Positions 1 through 7,631 of a stretch of 10,935 nucleotides of DNA are shown piece after piece. This stretch comes from Clostridia bacterium (GTDB lineage Bacteria; Bacillota; Clostridia; Oscillospirales; Acutalibacteraceae). Location of the stretch: positions 1 through 10,935 of the forward strand of contig CAAFMR010000033.1 of NCBI GenBank assembly GCA_900764115.1, given 5' to 3'. The notes under the pieces were generated by a model. That model ran no database searches and was not told where the DNA came from. It saw only the letters and a program-made list of their open reading frames with translations. A program made the position numbers and the translations under genes. Numbering within the stretch: the first letter of the stretch is position 1; each line of letters begins with the position of its first letter.

Positions 1-461
1 GCAAATTCCTCCGCCGTATACCGCTCGGACAGGCAGAACCGCTTGCCGTCGGGGGTGCTCAGCTCCCGCTCCGCCACCTGGGAATACACAGTGCTGAGCG
101 CCTCGCTGTAAGCGGGCTTTGACGCGTCCACCTCGGTGACCTCCCGGATCATGGACAGCTGCGCGCTGTCCGCCACCGTCAGCAGCATAAACGCCGCCAC
201 CGCCACCACCGTGCCCGCCAGCACAAAGGGCTTGCGCTTGCCCACACGGGTATGGCATTTGTCCGACAGGGAGCCGAACAGGGGCAGCATAAACAACGCC
301 AGAATGTTATCCAGCGCCATCACGATGCCCGACCAGGCCTGAGGCAGTCCAAACCGATCGGTCAGAATTTTCGGAATGATGGTATCGTAGGCTTGCCAGA
401 ATGTGCAGATGAGGAAAAAGGCAAAGCCCACCAGAATCGTGCGCTTATAGTTGAGTTTCAC
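1..461 (-). CDS. MFS transporter, N-terminal part (cut by window edge)
   Basis: This is the N-terminal 153 residues of a major facilitator superfamily permease; the rest lies beyond the left edge. Hydrophobic segments are visible at about residues 9-22, 44-63 and 79-97. Between the second and third is the MFS signature loop, GSLSDKCHTRVGKRKP at about 63-78 (Gly, Asp, Arg, Gly, Lys/Arg, Pro pattern). The residues around it resemble the SLC45/sugar:cation symporter-like permeases of clostridia, but the substrate cannot be read. After the third segment comes a long polar stretch of at least 55 residues, unusual for an MFS external loop. I chose the GTG at 461 because AAGGTGA sits 7 nt upstream and the predicted transcript starts near 484; the in-frame ATG at 479 would leave almost no leader. 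A terminator and its own promoter separate it from the aro operon, so no functional link is implied. Confidence 0.8.
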   Translation of the reverse strand, partial: MKLNYKRTILVGFAFFLICTFWQAYDTIIPKILTDRFGLPQAWSGIVMALDNILALFMLPLFGSLSDKCHTRVGKRKPFVLAGTVVAVAAFMLLTVADSAQLSMIREVTEVDASKPAYSEALSTVYSQVAERELSTPDGKRFCLSERYTAEEF

Positions 462-490
462 ACAATCACCTTCCCGCATAATATGGCTCT

Positions 491-519
491 ATTATAGCGG
501 ATAAAGTGCCGTTTGTACA
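491..519 (-). promoter_or_regulatory. Sigma-A type promoter of the MFS transporter gene
   Basis: On the minus strand a perfect -10 TATAAT (491-496) follows TGTACA (514-519, four of six matches to the -35 consensus) with a 17-nt spacer. Predicted transcription starts near 484, about 23 nt before the GTG start at 461. It lies just downstream of the aro operon terminator, so the transporter should be an independent unit. Confidence 0.7.
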
Positions 520-565
520 GAGGGGATTTACTTTTGTGCCATACTGCTTTTAAGCCGTGTAACCA

Positions 566-606
566 CAAAAAGCTGAGGGCTGCCGCGCTATGTGCGGCAG
601 CCCTCA
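566..606 (-). terminator. Intrinsic terminator of the aro operon
   Basis: A perfect 13-bp GC-rich inverted repeat (arms 574-586 and 594-606, 7-nt loop) is followed in the minus-strand RNA by GC and then five U (567-571). It begins 26 nt after the aroF stop and precedes the MFS promoter. It has the right polarity to end the aro transcript; the short U tract means it could leak. Confidence 0.85.
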
Positions 607-631
607 TTCTGCGTATATCCTGCGTACCGTC

Positions 632-1663
632 TCACCGCAGGGTGTCGGCGATCTCAAAAATGAGATGCTCCGTCTTATCCCAGCCCAGACACGGGTCGGT
701 GATGGACCGACCGAATACGTGCTCCCCAATCTTCTGGGCACCGTCCACCAGATAGCTCTCAATCATCAGACCCTTCACCATGGAGCGGATATCCTCATTG
801 TGGTTACAGCTGTACACCACGTCCTTGGCAATGCGGATCTGCTCCAGATACTTCTTGCCGGAGTTGGCGTGGTTGGTGTCGATGATGGCGGCGGGGTTCT
901 TCAGCCCCGATGCGGCATAGGTGTCGTGCAGCTTCACCAGATCCTCATAGTGATAGTTGGACACGCTCTTGCCCGCAAAGTCCGTATACCCCCGCAGAAT
1001 GGCGTGGGCATAGGGATTCCCCTGGCTGACCACCTCCCAGCCGCGGTAAATAAAGGTGTGGCTGTGCTGGGCGGCGGTGATGGAATTCATCATCACCGTC
1101 AGGTCGCCGCTGGTGGGATTTTTCATCCCCACCGGAATATCCAGCCCGCTGGCGGTGAGCCGATGCTGCTGGTTCTCCACCGACCGGGCGCCCACCGCCA
1201 CATAGCTGAGCAGGTCGGACAGATACCGGTGGTTATCCGGATACAGCATCTCATCGGCGCAGGAAAAGCCATACTCCTTCAACGCCGCCATATGCAGCTC
1301 CCGGATGGCGACGATACCCTTGAGCATATCCGGGGTCTCGTCGGGGTTGGGCTGGTGGAGCATCCCCTTATAGCCGTCCCCGGTGGTGCGGGGCTTGTTG
1401 GTATAAATACGGGGCACGATCAGCAGTGTATCCTTCACCTGCTCCTGCACCCGGCACAGACGGGAAATGTATTCCAGCACCGGCTCCCGGCTATCCGCCG
1501 AGCAGGGACCGATCACCAGCACGAATTTCCGGGATTTCCCCTCGAAAATGCGCTTCAGCTCCTCGTCCCGGGCAGCTTTAAGCGCCGCCAGGTCGTCGGT
1601 GAGGGGATACATTTCCTTAATCTGCATAGGAATAGGCAATTTTCGCTTAAAGGTCATATTCAT
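632..1663 (-). CDS. aroF: 3-deoxy-7-phosphoheptulonate (DAHP) synthase, AroFGH type
   Basis: Condenses phosphoenolpyruvate with erythrose-4-phosphate to DAHP, the entry step of the shikimate pathway, in the cytosol. At 343 aa it has the length and motifs of the type I-alpha (E. coli AroF/G/H) class: GPCSAD with metal-ligand Cys54, KPRTT at 90-94, GARSVENQQHR at 158-168, KNPTSG at 181-186, DTNHANSGK with His265, Glu302 in MIESYLVDG, and Asp323 in ITDPCLGWD. It has no fused chorismate mutase or ACT domain. The ATG at 1663 has GGAGGA 7 nt upstream, beginning just past the tyrA stop, which suggests translational coupling. It is the last gene of the operon although it catalyses the first step, and the terminator follows it. 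Which amino acid inhibits it cannot be read, so the symbol denotes the family and not Tyr sensitivity. Confidence 0.96.
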   Translation of the reverse strand: MNMTFKRKLPIPMQIKEMYPLTDDLAALKAARDEELKRIFEGKSRKFVLVIGPCSADSREPVLEYISRLCRVQEQVKDTLLIVPRIYTNKPRTTGDGYKGMLHQPNPDETPDMLKGIVAIRELHMAALKEYGFSCADEMLYPDNHRYLSDLLSYVAVGARSVENQQHRLTASGLDIPVGMKNPTSGDLTVMMNSITAAQHSHTFIYRGWEVVSQGNPYAHAILRGYTDFAGKSVSNYHYEDLVKLHDTYAASGLKNPAAIIDTNHANSGKKYLEQIRIAKDVVYSCNHNEDIRSMVKGLMIESYLVDGAQKIGEHVFGRSITDPCLGWDKTEHLIFEIADTLR

Positions 1664-1678
1664 GGGTATTTCCTCCGA

Positions 1679-2539
1679 TCAGACTTGTTTATCAAACCGT
1701 TTACGGCGCTGGGTGGACAGGCGCATCATCTCCCGGATGCCCTCCCGATCCCCTGCGGCTATACGGTCATATAACTGATTAAAGCTGTCCCGAAACCGGT
1801 CCATCTCCCCCAGCAGCGCCGGGCGGTTATCCAGAAACAGCTCGCTCCACATCTCGTCGTTGATGCGGGCGATACGGGTCAGATCCCGGAAGGAGTCGCC
1901 GGTATAATCCTCCAGCCCGGGGGTGTTGTTGCAGCACATCAGGGACACGGCGATACAATGGGTCAGCTGGGACAGAAAGGCGATCATATCGTCGTGCATC
2001 CCCACCGACAGCTCCGACACCCGGGCAAAGCCCAGCGTCTCCCCCAAATTCCGGCACAGCTCGATGGCGGCGGGGGTGTTCTTTTCTGTGGGCACCACAA
2101 TATAGTTGGCGCCCCGGAAGATGGAGGCGGTGCTGTTTTCCACCCCGCAGACCTCCCGCCCTGCCATGGGGTGGGCGGCGATAAACTCTACATCCGGACG
2201 CAGCATCCCCTGCACCCGGCCGACGATACAGCCCTTAACGCCGGTCACATCGGTGAGGATGGCGCCGGGCTTGAGCAGCGTCTGGTATTCCTCCAGCCAT
2301 TCCAGCAGCACATGGGGATACAGCGCAAACACCACCACATCCGCCGTCCCCACCAGCGCCGGGTCGACCCGGGTGGTGGCGGTGCGGACGATGCCCTTTT
2401 CCAGCGCAAAATCCACCGAGGACTGCTCCTTCGTGATGGCGTCCACCCGGTAGCCCCGGGCGGTCAGCCCCTCGGCATAGCTGCCGCCCAGCAGCCCCAA
2501 GCCGACGATAAGTATGTGCATCGTTTTTTCCAACTTCAT
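1679..2539 (-). CDS. tyrA: Prephenate (or arogenate) dehydrogenase, short form without ACT
   Basis: Oxidatively decarboxylates prephenate to 4-hydroxyphenylpyruvate, or arogenate to tyrosine, using NAD(P). The 286 aa begin with a Rossmann fold, GLGLLGGS at 13-20. Family motifs follow: HPMAGRE at 123-129, the catalytic-type His194 in SQLTHCIAVS, and SFRDLTRIA at 216-224, whose Arg222 matches the substrate-binding Arg. There is no chorismate mutase domain and no C-terminal ACT domain of the kind found in the longer B. subtilis enzyme, so ACT-based Tyr feedback is absent. At the end of the second beta strand, where NAD-specific members have Asp, I read Thr36-Lys37, which may favour NADP. The ATG at 2539 overlaps the aroA stop as ATGA, with GGAGG 7 nt upstream. 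Prephenate and arogenate specificity cannot be told apart here. Confidence 0.94.
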   Translation of the reverse strand: MKLEKTMHILIVGLGLLGGSYAEGLTARGYRVDAITKEQSSVDFALEKGIVRTATTRVDPALVGTADVVVFALYPHVLLEWLEEYQTLLKPGAILTDVTGVKGCIVGRVQGMLRPDVEFIAAHPMAGREVCGVENSTASIFRGANYIVVPTEKNTPAAIELCRNLGETLGFARVSELSVGMHDDMIAFLSQLTHCIAVSLMCCNNTPGLEDYTGDSFRDLTRIARINDEMWSELFLDNRPALLGEMDRFRDSFNQLYDRIAAGDREGIREMMRLSTQRRKRFDKQV

Positions 2540-3744
2540 GGGGTATCCTCCGTCACCGGCACGCCCAAGGCAGCCAGCCGTTCAAAATAATCCGGAAAGC
2601 TCTTTGCCACCGCCTGCGCTCCGGCGATGGAGCCGCCCGTCACGGTGCAGAGCAGGCTCAGCGCCATGACGATGCGGTGGTCGTTATGACCGTCCAGCGG
2701 CACAGCGGGGGCATGGAGCGCACCCGGCTCCACGGTGACGGCGTTTTCCTCCACCGTGCAGCGGATGCCGAATTTCGCCAGCTCCTGCGCCATGGCGTGA
2801 CCCCGGTCGCTCTCCTTGATGCGCAGCCGCCGGGTGCCGGTGAGCCGCACTCCATGGAGCGCCGCCCCCAGCGCCAGCAGCACCGGCCCCAGATCGGGGC
2901 AATCGGCAATATCCAGCGTGGGGCAGCCCACCGCCAGCCGCGGATACCACTGCCGATAGACAGCATCCCCCTGGGCGGTATGCTCCGGCAGCCCGGTCAC
3001 CGCCACCGCGCCCCCCAGCAGGTTCAGCCCCTCCAGAAAGGCGGCATTGGAATAATCCCCCTCCACCGTCAGCCGGCGAGGGGCATAGGTCTGCCCGCCG
3101 GGGATTCGCATATGCAGCGGGGTGTCCCGCTCCACCGTCACGCCAAAAGCCGCCATCGCCCGCAGGGTCATATCCACATAAGCGGCGCTTTCCAGCCCGC
3201 CCACAATCTCCAGGGTGCTGTCCCCCGCCAGCAGGGGCAGCGCAAACAGCAGCCCGCTGATAAACTGGCTGGACACGTCCCCCCGCACCCGGTAGTCTCC
3301 GGCGGGGAGCGGTCCCCGCACCGTCACGGACTGTTCCTCCGCCCGGAAAAACAGCCCCCGCCCGGCGCACAGCTCCTCATATACCCCCAGCGAGCGCTGC
3401 AGGAGCCGGGGGCTGCCGATGAGGGTCACCGGCTCTGTGCCCAGCAGACAGAGAGGAATAAGAAACCGCAGGGTGCTGCCGGATTCCCGGCAGCAAAGGG
3501 GCTGCGCCGCCCCCCACCGGGGGTCAGCGCCCCCCAGCGTCACCGTATCCCCCTGCCGGGAAACAGCGGCGCCCAAAGCCGCCAGACAGTCCAGCGTCGC
3601 CCCCATATCCTCGGAGCCGGACACCCCCTGCACGGTGCTGCCCGCCGACAGCGCCCCACCGATGAGATACCGGTGCGCCATACTCTTGGAGGGGGGCGCC
3701 GCCACAGTTCCCTGCGCCCATCCGGGATGAATCGTTATCGTCAT
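2536..3744 (-). CDS. aroA: 3-phosphoshikimate 1-carboxyvinyltransferase (EPSP synthase)
   Basis: Transfers the enolpyruvyl group of PEP to shikimate-3-phosphate, the sixth pathway step. Its 402 aa match the family length. Ligand residues are in place: Lys20 (PPSKS), Arg25, Arg93 (ESGSTLR), Arg117, Gln160 (SSQF), Asp284 (PDLGP, catalytic base position), Lys310 and Arg314 (RIKESDR), HNDHR at 353-357 and Lys381. The loop that reads GNAGTAMRP in E. coli reads ESGSTLRF here, so the positions equal to Thr97 and Pro101 are Ser90 and Phe94; the RP after it is Arg117-Ser118. These changes are common in clostridial-type enzymes and bear on glyphosate sensitivity. The ATG at 3744 overlaps the aroQ stop as ATGA and has GGAG 7 nt before it; the open frame upstream is aroQ read out of frame. 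Confidence 0.96.
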   Translation of the reverse strand: MTITIHPGWAQGTVAAPPSKSMAHRYLIGGALSAGSTVQGVSGSEDMGATLDCLAALGAAVSRQGDTVTLGGADPRWGAAQPLCCRESGSTLRFLIPLCLLGTEPVTLIGSPRLLQRSLGVYEELCAGRGLFFRAEEQSVTVRGPLPAGDYRVRGDVSSQFISGLLFALPLLAGDSTLEIVGGLESAAYVDMTLRAMAAFGVTVERDTPLHMRIPGGQTYAPRRLTVEGDYSNAAFLEGLNLLGGAVAVTGLPEHTAQGDAVYRQWYPRLAVGCPTLDIADCPDLGPVLLALGAALHGVRLTGTRRLRIKESDRGHAMAQELAKFGIRCTVEENAVTVEPGALHAPAVPLDGHNDHRIVMALSLLCTVTGGSIAGAQAVAKSFPDYFERLAALGVPVTEDTP

Positions 3745-4181
3745 AGCGTATCTCCGTAGTTGTCCAGCAGATACTGCATCGCCTCGGTATACCCCGCTGT
3801 GCCGTGTCCGCAGATGGTTTTCACACACGCCGCCCGGATATAGCTCACCTGCCGGAAGTCCTCCCGTGCCGCCACATCGGAGATATGCACCTCCACCGTG
3901 GGAATGCCCACCGCCTTGACGGCGTCCAGCAGGGCAATGCTGGTATGGGTATACGCTCCGGGGTTAATCACGATGCCGTCCGCATCTCCATAAGCGCTCT
4001 GGATGGCGTCCACCAGATCGCCCTCATGGTTAGACTGATATAGCCGCACCGACGCTCCGTGGGCGGCGGCATATTGCCGCACCCGCTCACACAGAGCGGG
4101 ATAGCTCTCCTGCCCATAAATGCCCGGCTCCCGAATCCCCAGCATATTGAGATTCGGTCCGTTGATTACCAGAATTTTCAT
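3741..4181 (-). CDS. aroQ: 3-dehydroquinate dehydratase, type II
   Basis: Dehydrates 3-dehydroquinate to 3-dehydroshikimate by the type II (trans-elimination) mechanism; members are dodecamers. The 146 aa have the normal length. Motifs run in order: NGPNLNMLG at 7-15, Arg17 and catalytic Tyr22 in the flexible lid, NHEGDLVDAIQ at 51-61, INPGAYTHTS at 72-81, EVHIS with catalytic His99, and RED-FR to Arg110. The usual SN after EVHI is SD here (Asp102), a mild deviation. I start at the ATG at 4181, where NGPN begins at the family position and a GGGGG purine run lies 8 nt upstream, and not at the longer open frame. The gap to the stop of the AroE-AroK gene is 17 nt; the 3' end overlaps aroA by 4 nt. 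Confidence 0.95.
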   Translation of the reverse strand: MKILVINGPNLNMLGIREPGIYGQESYPALCERVRQYAAAHGASVRLYQSNHEGDLVDAIQSAYGDADGIVINPGAYTHTSIALLDAVKAVGIPTVEVHISDVAAREDFRQVSYIRAACVKTICGHGTAGYTEAMQYLLDNYGDTL

Positions 4182-4198
4182 CGGGTTTTCCCCCTTTC

Positions 4199-5446
4199 CT
4201 ACATCGTCGTCTGCCGCCACAGCGCCGTCAGCGCCTGCACGTTGTCCTCCCGGCTGTCCACCGCCGCCAGCACGGCGTCCGCCGCCGCCCGATAGAGGGG
4301 ATAGCGCTCCCGATACCGCTGCGCCAGCAGCGCCCGGGTCGCCGACAGGGGGCGATCCGCCGTGACCGCCAGCCGCTCCGGCGGGCGGTCTATGAAGAGC
4401 AACGTGCCGTTCTCCCGCAGGAGCCGGATATTCTCCGGGTCAAGGATAGCCCCGCCGCCGGTGGCGATAACGGCGGATTGCTCCGCCGCCAGACGGGCGA
4501 TCACCTCCGCCTCCACCCGGCGGAACGCCGGCTCCCCCGCGGCGGCGATCCACTGCGCCGGGGTGCGCCCGGTCTGCGTCTCGATCTCCACGTCCGAATC
4601 CAAAAACCGCTTACCCAGCGCCGCCGCCGCCCGCTGCCCCAGGGTGGTCTTGCCGCAGCCGGGCATCCCGATCAGCACCAGATTGCGCTTATCCGTTTCA
4701 ATCGCAGTAAATACCCGCTCGATTGCCTCGTCCGACACCGGCTGCCCGATGAATTTCTCCACCGCATAGGCAGCCTGCGCCACCAGCATATACAGCCCGC
4801 CGCTGGCATTCAGCCCCCGCCGCCGGGCTTCCACCACCAGCGCCGGACGCAGGGGGTTATACACCGCATCCGTCACCGATGCCAGCGCCGGGTAATCGTC
4901 CAATTCCAGCGCCATATCTCCCAGATGGGGATACATCCCGCAGGGGGTGGTGTTGATGAGCGCCTGGGCATCCCCGTGGAGCCGGGGGGCGGCGGCATAA
5001 GTCACCGCATCCTCCCGGGCGGTGCGGGACAGGCGCACCACCTGTGCTGCATCCAGCGCCCGGGCGGTGGCTACCGCCGTCTTGGAGGTGCCGCCGCTGC
5101 CGGCGACCAGCACCTTCTTGCCGGCAAGGGACACCCCCTGCCGCCGCAGCAGCGCCGTCATCCCCGCCATATCGGTATTATAGCCGTACAGCCTGCCATC
5201 CCGCCGCACGATGGTGTTCACGGCCCCGATCTGCCGGGCGGTGTCGCTCACCTCGTCCAGATAGGGGATCACCGCCTCCTTATAGGGAACGGTAACATTG
5301 ATCGCCTTAAAATCCGCCCGGCGCATAAACCCATCCAGCGCCTCCGGCGGAATTTCCACCAGCTCATAGGGATAGTCCGCCAGCTGATTATGCACGATTT
5401 TGGAAAAGCTGTGTCCCAGCTTTTTCCCGATACACCCATATTCCAC
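4199..5446 (-). CDS. Fused shikimate dehydrogenase - shikimate kinase
   Basis: One uninterrupted 415-aa frame holds two consecutive pathway enzymes. Residues 1-250 are shikimate dehydrogenase (AroE): LGHSFS at 10-15, NVTVPYK with Lys56, AVN at 75-77, NTD with Asp92, the NADP loop GSGGTSKT at 116-123, INTTPCGMYP at 164-173, and Gln224 near the end. Residues 254-415 are shikimate kinase (AroK): Walker A GMPGCGKTT at 260-268, Asp283 and Asp285 in LDSDVE, Arg309 and Glu312 (FRRVE), GGGA at 330-333, and the lid ADRPL at 363-367. Every key residue I know for both is present, so both halves should work: dehydroshikimate to shikimate to shikimate-3-phosphate. The start is GTG at 5446, placed by the family N-terminus (YGCIGKKLGHS). 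No good Shine-Dalgarno precedes it, only AAAGGG 11 nt upstream; GGAGGAG lies 40 nt further up. Confidence 0.95.
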   Translation of the reverse strand: MEYGCIGKKLGHSFSKIVHNQLADYPYELVEIPPEALDGFMRRADFKAINVTVPYKEAVIPYLDEVSDTARQIGAVNTIVRRDGRLYGYNTDMAGMTALLRRQGVSLAGKKVLVAGSGGTSKTAVATARALDAAQVVRLSRTAREDAVTYAAAPRLHGDAQALINTTPCGMYPHLGDMALELDDYPALASVTDAVYNPLRPALVVEARRRGLNASGGLYMLVAQAAYAVEKFIGQPVSDEAIERVFTAIETDKRNLVLIGMPGCGKTTLGQRAAAALGKRFLDSDVEIETQTGRTPAQWIAAAGEPAFRRVEAEVIARLAAEQSAVIATGGGAILDPENIRLLRENGTLLFIDRPPERLAVTADRPLSATRALLAQRYRERYPLYRAAADAVLAAVDSREDNVQALTALWRQTTM

Positions 5447-5503
5447 GATCCGACCATCCCTTTCTGCGCCGCCGTCACCCGGCAGGCTCTCCTCCGGTGC
5501 TTT

Positions 5504-6592
5504 TTATGCGAGCCAATCGGTGCCGTAGCGCCCCGCCAGTAAATCCGCCAGCACCAGCGCCGTCACATTGTCCACCACGACCCGCGCCCGGTGGACGATG
5601 CAGGGGTCATGCCGCCCCTTGCCCTGCAGCGTGGTGTCCGCTCCGGCGGCAAAATCCACCGTTTCCTGCTCCCGCCCGATGGTGGGGGTGGGCTTTACCG
5701 CCGTGCGAAAGATCACCGGCATCCCGTTGGTGATGCCGCCGTTCACGCCGCCGTTATGGTTGGTGACCGTCACCACCTGTGCCCCCGCCATACGGAAGGG
5801 GTCATTTGCCTCGCTGCCCCAGCGGTCGCACAGAGCAAATCCATCCCCGAACTCCACGCCCTTGACGGCGGGGATGGCGAACAGGGCGGCGCTCAGCACG
5901 CTCTCCACCGAGGAGAACCAGGGCTCGCCCACCCCGGCGGGCACCCCCAGCGCCGCCGTCTCCAGCACGCCGCCCACGCTGTCGCCCGCTGCCCGGGCGG
6001 CACGGATACACGCCTGCATTCGCTCCCCCGCCGCCTCATCCAGCACGGCAAAGGGACGCCCGTTCAGTGCCGCCGCATCGGCACTCCAATCGGCAAAAGC
6101 CCGGTCATCGATGCCCCCCAGACGGGCAATGTGGCTGGCAATGACGATGCCCTTTTGCTCCAACGCATAGCGCACAATAGCGCCCGCCGCCACCAGCGCC
6201 GCCGTCACCCGACCGCTGAAATGCCCGCCGCCCCGGGGATCGTTGCAGCCCCGGTATTTCACATAACCGGTATAGTCCGCATGCCCCGGACGGGCGATAT
6301 GCTCCATGGCGCTGTAATCCCCGGAGCGCACATTCTCATTGGGAATCCGGATGCTCAGGGGAGTGCCGGTGGTTTTGCCCCGGTACACGCCGCTGTCGAT
6401 GACGAACCGATCCGGCTCCTGCCGGGGGGTGGAAATATCCCCCACCGGGCGGCGCAGGCTCAGCTGCGCCCGGATATAGTCCTCCTCCACCGGCAGCCCC
6501 GGCGCCAGCCCATCCAGCACAGCGCCCACCGCCGCCCCATGGCTCTCTCCATAGAGGGTCAGGGTCAGATTGGTGCCCAGCACATTTTTCAT
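5504..6592 (-). CDS. aroC: Chorismate synthase
   Basis: Converts EPSP to chorismate by 1,4-anti elimination of phosphate; requires reduced FMN. The 362 aa equal the usual length. Signatures: GESHGAAVG at 15-23 with catalytic His18, RRPVGDISTPRQEPD at 47-61, GTPLSI at 76-81, RPGHADYTG at 101-109 with catalytic His104, GGGHFSGRVTA at 121-131, and the C-terminal GRHDPCIV. In the GHADYTG motif, Gly103 stands where many enzymes have Ser. There is no sign of a fused flavin reductase, so the protein is probably monofunctional and needs FMNH2 from elsewhere. The ATG at 6592 overlaps the aroB stop as ATGA, with GGGAGG 7 nt upstream. The TAA stop is followed by 57 nt with no further stop in the same frame, leading into the AroE-AroK start. 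Confidence 0.97.
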   Translation of the reverse strand: MKNVLGTNLTLTLYGESHGAAVGAVLDGLAPGLPVEEDYIRAQLSLRRPVGDISTPRQEPDRFVIDSGVYRGKTTGTPLSIRIPNENVRSGDYSAMEHIARPGHADYTGYVKYRGCNDPRGGGHFSGRVTAALVAAGAIVRYALEQKGIVIASHIARLGGIDDRAFADWSADAAALNGRPFAVLDEAAGERMQACIRAARAAGDSVGGVLETAALGVPAGVGEPWFSSVESVLSAALFAIPAVKGVEFGDGFALCDRWGSEANDPFRMAGAQVVTVTNHNGGVNGGITNGMPVIFRTAVKPTPTIGREQETVDFAAGADTTLQGKGRHDPCIVHRARVVVDNVTALVLADLLAGRYGTDWLA

Positions 6593-7599
6593 GGCAATAC
6601 CTCCCGGATACGGTCAGCAAATGCATCAAACGGTAGGGTCTGCAGCTCCCACTGTCCCACCGCCGGCACATACACCACCGTGATGTCGCCCCCCGCCAGC
6701 TTTTTATCGTGGCGCATGGCGTCGATGAGCCGTTCCTTTTCCCCGGAAAAGGTGGTGGGCAGCCCCAGCTTTTCCAGCACCGGCAGCAGCCGCTGCCGCA
6801 CCGCCGGGGCGCACATGGGCAGCATCCCCAGCGCCACACATTCCCCATGATAGAGCGTGGTCATACCGCACTCGCTCTCGATGGCGTGCGCCAGCGTATG
6901 CCCAAAGTTGAGGATTTTCCGCAGACCGCCCTCTTTTTCGTCCTGCTCCACCACCTGCCGCTTGATACGCAGGGAGGCTTCGATGATTTGGTCGATATTC
7001 TCCCCCGCATCCGCCGTTTCAAGCAGCGCAAACAGCGCCGGATCGCTGGTGAGGGACATTTTCACCGCCTCCGCCAGCCCGTTGGCGATCTGCCGGGGCG
7101 GGAGGGTGTGCAGCGTATCCGGGTCGATCAGCACCGCCCGGGGCGGGTAAAACGCCCCCACCAGATTTTTATAGCCCTCAAAATCCACCGCCACCTTGCC
7201 GCCGATGGAGGAATCCACCTGGGACAGCACCGTGGTGGGAATGTTGTAAAAGTCAATCCCCCGCATATAGGTAGCGGCGGCAAAGCCCGCCAGATCGCCC
7301 ATCACGCCGCCGCCCACCGCCACCACGCAATCGGTGCGGGTGAACCGGCGCTGCGCCATCTCCTGCAAAAGCCGGGTGTATTGCGCCATACATTTCGTCG
7401 GCTCCCCCTGGGGCAGCGTCACCACCGTGGGGCGACTGCACGCCGCCGCCACTGCGGCGGCATAGGCGGCGGGCACGCCGTCGTCGGTGACGATCAGCGC
7501 CTGCCGCTCCAGCCGGAAATACTCTCCCACCCGGGACAAGCCTCCCCGCTCCAGATGGATGGGATAGCTGCCCCCGGCGGTTTTCACCGTTAAGACCAT
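6589..7599 (-). CDS. aroB: 3-dehydroquinate synthase
   Basis: Cyclises DAHP to 3-dehydroquinate; NAD- and metal-dependent, second step of the pathway. Motifs: GGGVMGDLAGFAAATYMRG at 96-114 (NAD/phosphate binding), PTTVLSQVDSSIGGK at 121-135 with Asp129 and Lys135, NGLAEAVK with metal ligand Glu177, NFGHTLAHA with His234, and HGECVALGM with His251. At 336 aa it is slightly shorter than the typical 350-365. The stretch after GGK reads VAVD where many enzymes have TGVN; I regard this as a lineage variant and not damage. I start at the ATG at 7599, which has GGAGGAG 8 nt upstream and gives a normal N-terminus; the open frame upstream covers the end of pheA in another frame. It lies 40 nt after pheA and overlaps aroC by 4 nt. 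Confidence 0.95.
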   Translation of the reverse strand: MVLTVKTAGGSYPIHLERGGLSRVGEYFRLERQALIVTDDGVPAAYAAAVAAACSRPTVVTLPQGEPTKCMAQYTRLLQEMAQRRFTRTDCVVAVGGGVMGDLAGFAAATYMRGIDFYNIPTTVLSQVDSSIGGKVAVDFEGYKNLVGAFYPPRAVLIDPDTLHTLPPRQIANGLAEAVKMSLTSDPALFALLETADAGENIDQIIEASLRIKRQVVEQDEKEGGLRKILNFGHTLAHAIESECGMTTLYHGECVALGMLPMCAPAVRQRLLPVLEKLGLPTTFSGEKERLIDAMRHDKKLAGGDITVVYVPAVGQWELQTLPFDAFADRIREVLP

Positions 7600-7631
7600 A
7601 GCCTGTACTCCTCCCTGCTGACGGAATTGCT

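Noticed and set aside
590..1774. Long plus-strand open frame opposite aroF
   Set aside because: Low-complexity His/Gly/Val-rich translation antisense to a clear DAHP synthase; a product of high-GC codon use in the real gene. The same holds for the plus-strand frames at 2677-3759, 4478-5542, 5591-6850, 6709-7593, 7748-8767 and 8713-9600.
5269..5478. GTG-started frame at the start of the AroE-AroK gene in another frame
   Set aside because: Its translation (Arg/Trp/Met-rich) resembles no family and it overlaps the conserved AroE N-terminus. It starts 12 nt after GGAGG, so a coupling leader is possible but unsupported.
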